Shown in pieces: positions 6,023-8,876 of a DNA stretch of 8,876 nucleotides. Position numbers and translations under genes: made by a program. Source of the stretch: Thermoflexus hugenholtzii JAD2 (GTDB lineage Bacteria; Chloroflexota; Dehalococcoidia; UBA2979); NCBI GenBank assembly GCA_945889565.1, contig CAMDBZ010000059.1:1-8876 (forward strand), given 5' to 3'. The notes beneath the pieces are model-generated. The model was given only the letters and a program-made list of their open reading frames with translations, was not told where the DNA came from and searched no databases. Positions within the stretch are counted from its first letter, which is position 1; every line of letters starts with the position of its first letter.

Positions 6023-6589
6023 GTGCGAGACCGCACGCGCGAACTGCTCCAGGGTGTTCGCCCAACGCTCGTGACGACCGAGGGGCACATGCCGGCGGCG
6101 GTCATGCTGCTGCTCTACGAGCGCGACGGCGCCGAGCACGTGCTGTTCCAGGTGCGCTCCCACCGCGTGGAGCACCACAAGGGCGAGATCAGCCTCCCCG
6201 GCGGCGCCCGCGATGACGACGACGAATCGCTGCTGCACACCGCGCTGCGCGAGACGCACGAGGAGATCGGCGTGCCGCCCGACCATGTGGAGGTCTATGG
6301 CCGCCTCGACGACGTGGTGACGCGCTCGAACTTCGTGATGAGCCCGTACGTCGGTGCGATCACTGAGCCGTCGCCGTACCCGTTCCGCTTCGCACGCGTG
6401 GAGATGGAGCGCCTGCTGGAGGTGCCGTTGCCCTATCTGCTCTCCGGCGATGCGTCTGAGCAGATGGTGATGCAGAACGGGATGGAGATGACCGCGTACC
6501 GCTTCGGCGAGGACCTGATCTTCGGCGCGACGGCGCGCGTGCTGACGCAATTCCTCGACCTGTTGTCGCGCGACGAGATCCCGCGGTGA
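6023..6589 (+). CDS. Nudix hydrolase, CoA pyrophosphatase type (NudL/UPF0035-like)
   Basis: 188-residue cytoplasmic enzyme likely to split CoA or acyl-CoA to phosphopantetheine products and 3',5'-ADP. The subfamily signature before the Nudix box is present: VRSHRVEHHKGEISLPGG (44-61), with Leu where Phe is usual in FPGG. The Nudix box core ALRETHEEIGV (74-84) supplies metal ligands Glu77, Glu80 and Glu81. Downstream, FVMSPYVGAI (104-113) and VEMERLLEVPL (126-136) are typical of the CoA branch. GTG at 6023 is chosen because AGGAGG (6012-6017) is five bases upstream; the GTG at 6017 overlaps that site. It lies 36 bases after the tRNA with no separate promoter evident, so it may be co-transcribed with it. 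The phosphatase gene follows after seven bases. Confidence 0.93.
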   Translation: MRDRTRELLQGVRPTLVTTEGHMPAAVMLLLYERDGAEHVLFQVRSHRVEHHKGEISLPGGARDDDDESLLHTALRETHEEIGVPPDHVEVYGRLDDVVTRSNFVMSPYVGAITEPSPYPFRFARVEMERLLEVPLPYLLSGDASEQMVMQNGMEMTAYRFGEDLIFGATARVLTQFLDLLSRDEIPR

Positions 6590-6596
6590 GCGCGGC

Positions 6597-7247
6597 GTGA
6601 CGCTGCTGCTGGTCCGCCACGGCGAGTCGACCGGCAACGCGGAGCGGCTGATCCAGGGCTGGCTCGATGTGCCGCTGACGCCGCTCGGACGCCGCCAGGC
6701 GGCGGCGGTCGCAGCGCGGCTCGCGAGCGCGGGCGCGAGCGCCCTCTACTCGAGCCCGCTGCGCCGCGCGCGGGAGACCGCCGACGCCGTCGCGGCCGCG
6801 ACGGGGCTCGCCGTGGTGGAGCTGGACGCGCTGCGCGAGTACCACTTCGGCGAGGCGCAGGGGCTGCGCTACGCGGACGCCGCCGCGCGCTGGGGCCGCG
6901 CGGAGCGCGGCTGGGGCGTCGGACCGGTGCCGGGAGAGGAGGGCCTCCCGGCCTTCCGCGCCCGCGTCGGCGCGGGGATCGTGGAGCTTGCCACGCGGCA
7001 CGACACGGACATCGCGATCGCCGTCATGCACGGCGGCGTGCTCGGCGCGATCGTCGCGGAGCTGTGCGCGCTGCCGCACGACGTCTACGCGCAGGTGTAC
7101 GCGGCGAACTGTGGCCTGACGACGCTCGTGCGCGAGCAGGGGCGCGACGTGATCGCGGCGTACAACGACCACTGCCATCTCGACGGCACCGAGGCGCACG
7201 TCGACGAGCGCGCGGACGAACTGCGCCGCGTGGATCGCGCGAGCTAG
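6597..7247 (+). CDS. Histidine phosphatase family protein (phosphoglycerate mutase-like)
   Basis: 216 residues. The catalytic motif LVRHGES (5-11) has nucleophile His8 and Arg7; Asn14 follows. SSPLRRARETA (52-62) supplies the second phosphate-binding Arg (Arg57), LREYHFGEAQG (79-89) the acid (Glu81 region), and VMHGGVLGA (143-151) the second His (His145). The fold is complete. Family members include broad phosphatases, cofactor-dependent mutases and alpha-ribazole phosphatase; the sequence does not decide, and a general phosphatase is most likely. Start GTG at 6597, seven bases after the Nudix stop; GGTGAG overlapping that stop can serve as ribosome site, which implies coupling. The stop TAG overlaps the stop of the convergent GGDEF-like gene in the palindrome CTAG. 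Confidence 0.93.
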   Translation: MTLLLVRHGESTGNAERLIQGWLDVPLTPLGRRQAAAVAARLASAGASALYSSPLRRARETADAVAAATGLAVVELDALREYHFGEAQGLRYADAAARWGRAERGWGVGPVPGEEGLPAFRARVGAGIVELATRHDTDIAIAVMHGGVLGAIVAELCALPHDVYAQVYAANCGLTTLVREQGRDVIAAYNDHCHLDGTEAHVDERADELRRVDRAS

Positions 7248-8113
7248 CCGAGCAGCAGCTCGCGGCTCGCCACGGGGATTTGCGCGAGCCGCGCGAACGA
7301 CAGCGCCTGCTCTGCCTCGGCGAGCAAGCCCGGGCCGTTCGCCTCGCCGTCCGGGAACGCCGCCACGCCCGCGCGGACGACGACGCCGAACTGCGTCGCG
7401 CCTTCCGCGCCGAGCTTCTCCGCGGCGATCTGCGCACCGTCGAGGTCGGTTTCCGGGAGCAGCACCGCAAAGTCCGGCCCCTCGATGTGGATCACGCGGT
7501 CGATCGGGCGCGCGCTGGCGATGTACGCGCGGGACGCCGCGGCGACCAGCTCCTCGGCGGCCGCCGCCCCGCGGTCGAGCAGCGCGTCGTCCCAGCGGTC
7601 CGGGCCCAGCACCACCAGCGCGAGCTGGCGCCCGTAGCGGCGTGCGCGCTCCACCTCCTCGCGGATCAGCCGCTCGGCGTGCGAGCGCTTGACGGCGCCC
7701 GTCTCCACCTCGAACGTCTCGAGCTCGTCGATGAGCCGCGCGCGCGTCGTCAGCTCGCGGTCGTGCTGCACGAGCGAGCGGCGGATCTGGTCGCCGACGA
7801 GCGCCGTGAGCGCGATGCCGAACGCGCCCAGCGCGGCAGCGGGCAGGTACGGTGCGTCGGGGTCGGCGCTTGCCGCCGTCGAGCGCAGCCCGAGCGCCAT
7901 CGCGTACGCGGCCGCGGCGGCGCCGGCGAACGCGTAGTGGCTGAGCCGCAGCGGTCGCACCATGCTGAAGGTGGCGGTGGCCACGACGAGCACCACCCCG
8001 AGCGCTGCGGTGCCCGCGTCCGGATCGACGATCGCCATGCCGCCGGCGAGCGCGCCGACCCACGCGCACGCCATGACGATGCGCACCCAGAGCACACGCG
8101 TGATCTCGCTCAT
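7244..8113 (-). CDS. Four-helix membrane protein with degenerate GGDEF domain, possible c-di-GMP receptor
   Basis: 289 residues. Four hydrophobic segments lie at about 8-28, 35-52, 58-76 and 91-107, followed by a helical linker (108-136) and a GGDEF-type domain (about 137-276). The domain frame is clear: EEVERARRYGRQLALVVL (152-169), FAVLLPETDLDGAQIAAEKL (215-234) and RAGVAAFPDG (247-256). The active-site signature GGDEF is EGPDF (211-215), the DxLTGLxNRR start is reduced to VETGAVKRS, and the metal-site DxDxFK reads GPDRWDD. Cyclase activity is therefore unlikely. RPID (202-205) sits exactly five residues before EGPDF, the position of the c-di-GMP inhibitory-site RxxD. A receptor role like PelD is inferred. 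ATG at 8113; the upstream gene ends 13 bases before, with TAAGG at its stop serving as a weak ribosome site, so the two are an operon. Confidence 0.88.
   Translation of the reverse strand: MSEITRVLWVRIVMACAWVGALAGGMAIVDPDAGTAALGVVLVVATATFSMVRPLRLSHYAFAGAAAAAYAMALGLRSTAASADPDAPYLPAAALGAFGIALTALVGDQIRRSLVQHDRELTTRARLIDELETFEVETGAVKRSHAERLIREEVERARRYGRQLALVVLGPDRWDDALLDRGAAAAEELVAAASRAYIASARPIDRVIHIEGPDFAVLLPETDLDGAQIAAEKLGAEGATQFGVVVRAGVAAFPDGEANGPGLLAEAEQALSFARLAQIPVASRELLLG
7246..7267. other. Hairpin at the second convergent gene junction
   Basis: CGAGC, loop AGCA, GCTCG at 7249-7262, or a slightly longer alternative AGCCGAGC with GCT and CGGCT (7246-7267, two-base bulge). It begins at the stop codon of the histidine phosphatase gene and lies in the last codons of the convergent gene. 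No T-tract follows. The CGAGC/GCTCG stem recalls the hairpin at 961-976 at the other convergent junction. Confidence 0.22.
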
Positions 8114-8126
8114 CGACCGACCTGCC

Positions 8127-8876
8127 TTACGGTTTGCTCGTCGGGGGCGGCGTGCCCTCGACGCGGTAGATGCGATACGTGCCCGCCTCGAACGCGAGCG
8201 TCATGGCGGGCGCGCCTTCCGCGAACAGCCGTGGGTGCGCGCGCTCGATGGTCCCAGCGCCGGCGCCCGGCAGCGGCCTGCGCACCAGCACGAAGCGCAC
8301 GCTGCCCTGTGGCGACCGCACGAGCGTGTCGCCGTCCGCCTCGGCGGGGGTGCGGAAGCGCGCGAAGTCGCCTGTCGCGAGCATCACGTCGGCGGTGCGC
8401 TCGGGGTCCGCCAGCACCTCGCCCGGCCTCGCCTCGCGCGCGAGGAACGCGGCCGCGGCGACGACGTCGGGGCTCGGCGCACGCGGCGCATCGTGCGCGA
8501 GGCTCGCGAGCGCCGTGCGCGGTGCGTCTTCGTACGCGGGCAGCCGCGCGAGCACGGGGATCGTCGCCAGCGCGGCCGCGCAGAGCGCCGCGGTGGCCAG
8601 CAGCTGCCGCGGCTGCGCGCCAAAGCGGCCGAACGGTGCGGCGCGCCGCTCCGCGTACGCATACGCGACGAACGCCGGCACGATCAGCGCGAACAGGTGC
8701 GTCACGCGCGGCTGTCCCTGCCCGCTCGCCAGCGCGACGAGCTCCGGGAGCGCGATGCTCGCGAGGACGGCCGCGAGCACGGCGTCGTGCCTCGCGGCGC
8801 TCGCGCGGGGGTGCAGCGCGTGCAGCGCGAGCGCCGCGATCGCGACCAGCGACGGCGCCGCGAGTAGCGCGCCCCA
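8127..8876 (-). CDS. Multi-pass membrane protein, C-terminal part (possible GT-C glycosyltransferase); N-terminus outside window
   Basis: The frame stays open from the stop at 8127 to the end of the window, so the GTG at 8780 is not a reliable start and the N-terminal part is missing. 249 residues are visible. Hydrophobic segments lie at about 2-21, 33-51, 59-75 and 91-111 of the fragment, with basic clusters between them. A soluble tail of about 135 residues follows, containing DVVAAAAFLAREARPGEVL (137-155) and ending GTYRIYRVEG (232-241). Several helices followed by a soluble C-terminal region is the layout of GT-C (PMT/ArnT-like) membrane glycosyltransferases, but the catalytic N-terminal loop is not in view, so this is only a suggestion. 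It lies upstream of, and probably in one operon with, the degenerate GGDEF membrane protein. Confidence 0.75.
   Translation of the reverse strand, partial: WGALLAAPSLVAIAALALHALHPRASAARHDAVLAAVLASIALPELVALASGQGQPRVTHLFALIVPAFVAYAYAERRAAPFGRFGAQPRQLLATAALCAAALATIPVLARLPAYEDAPRTALASLAHDAPRAPSPDVVAAAAFLAREARPGEVLADPERTADVMLATGDFARFRTPAEADGDTLVRSPQGSVRFVLVRRPLPGAGAGTIERAHPRLFAEGAPAMTLAFEAGTYRIYRVEGTPPPTSKP

Noticed and set aside
6360..8069. A 569-codon open frame on the - strand
   Set aside because: It spans parts of the Nudix, phosphatase and GGDEF-like genes in the wrong frame. The Arg/Ala/Gly-rich translation shows no domain, while the overlapped genes have clear catalytic motifs.
7244..8113. 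Active diguanylate cyclase
   Set aside because: The catalytic signature is EGPDF instead of GGDEF, and the metal-binding and LTGLxNRR motifs are also lost.
1..8876. Mobile element, prophage, CRISPR array, defence island or biosynthetic gene cluster
   Set aside because: No transposase, integrase, terminal repeats, spaced identical repeats or clustered biosynthetic enzymes are visible. A single P450 is not enough to call a cluster.

Overview
The window is very GC-rich (roughly 70% by eye, not computed) bacterial chromosomal DNA. Genes are tightly packed, Shine-Dalgarno sites of the AGGAGG type precede several genes, and GTG starts occur. No transposase, integrase, phage gene, CRISPR array or plasmid function is visible. 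The style and gene mix fit a high-GC Chloroflexota (for example a Dehalococcoidia-like lineage) or Actinomycetota. This placement is an inference from composition and gene families; no marker gene here settles it.

Layout. (1) 1-954, + strand: the C-terminal part of a citrate synthase family enzyme that begins before the window. (2) 951-2794, - strand: a two-gene unit, an ABC1/UbiB-type atypical kinase followed by a DUF1801 protein. It converges on the citrate synthase with a 4-base overlap of stop codons. (3) 2795-2895: a divergent intergenic region. (4) 2896-4542, + strand: a complete class I-type bacterial cytochrome P450 and then a HIT/HINT-family nucleotide hydrolase. (5) 4595-5846, + strand: a candidate promoter, then a small histidine-kinase-like protein with a clear H-box but an eroded ATPase domain, then a stand-alone receiver protein whose start overlaps the upstream stop by one base. 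(6) 5847-7247, + strand: a tRNA with anticodon CAT and a good -10 element, then a CoA-pyrophosphatase-type Nudix hydrolase and a histidine phosphatase (phosphoglycerate mutase family), apparently downstream of the tRNA promoter. (7) 7244-8876, - strand: the C-terminal part of a multi-pass membrane protein (possibly a GT-C type glycosyltransferase), then a four-helix membrane protein with a degenerate GGDEF domain. This unit converges on the phosphatase gene, again with a 4-base stop overlap.

How the genes may work together. The housekeeping part (citrate synthase, Nudix, HIT, histidine phosphatase, tRNA) is ordinary. Two signalling modules deserve attention. The histidine-kinase-like/receiver pair looks like a phosphotransfer couple in which the histidine protein cannot bind ATP in the usual way. 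The degenerate GGDEF protein has lost its catalytic signature but keeps an RxxD motif at the exact spacing of the c-di-GMP inhibitory site. With four N-terminal membrane helices and a membrane-protein neighbour, it resembles PelD-type c-di-GMP receptors more than a cyclase. The tRNA probably decodes AUA (Ile2, lysidine-modified) rather than AUG, because it carries the C4-G69 and C5-G68 pairs recognised by TilS. Three candidate promoters share the same bases around their -10 hexamers.
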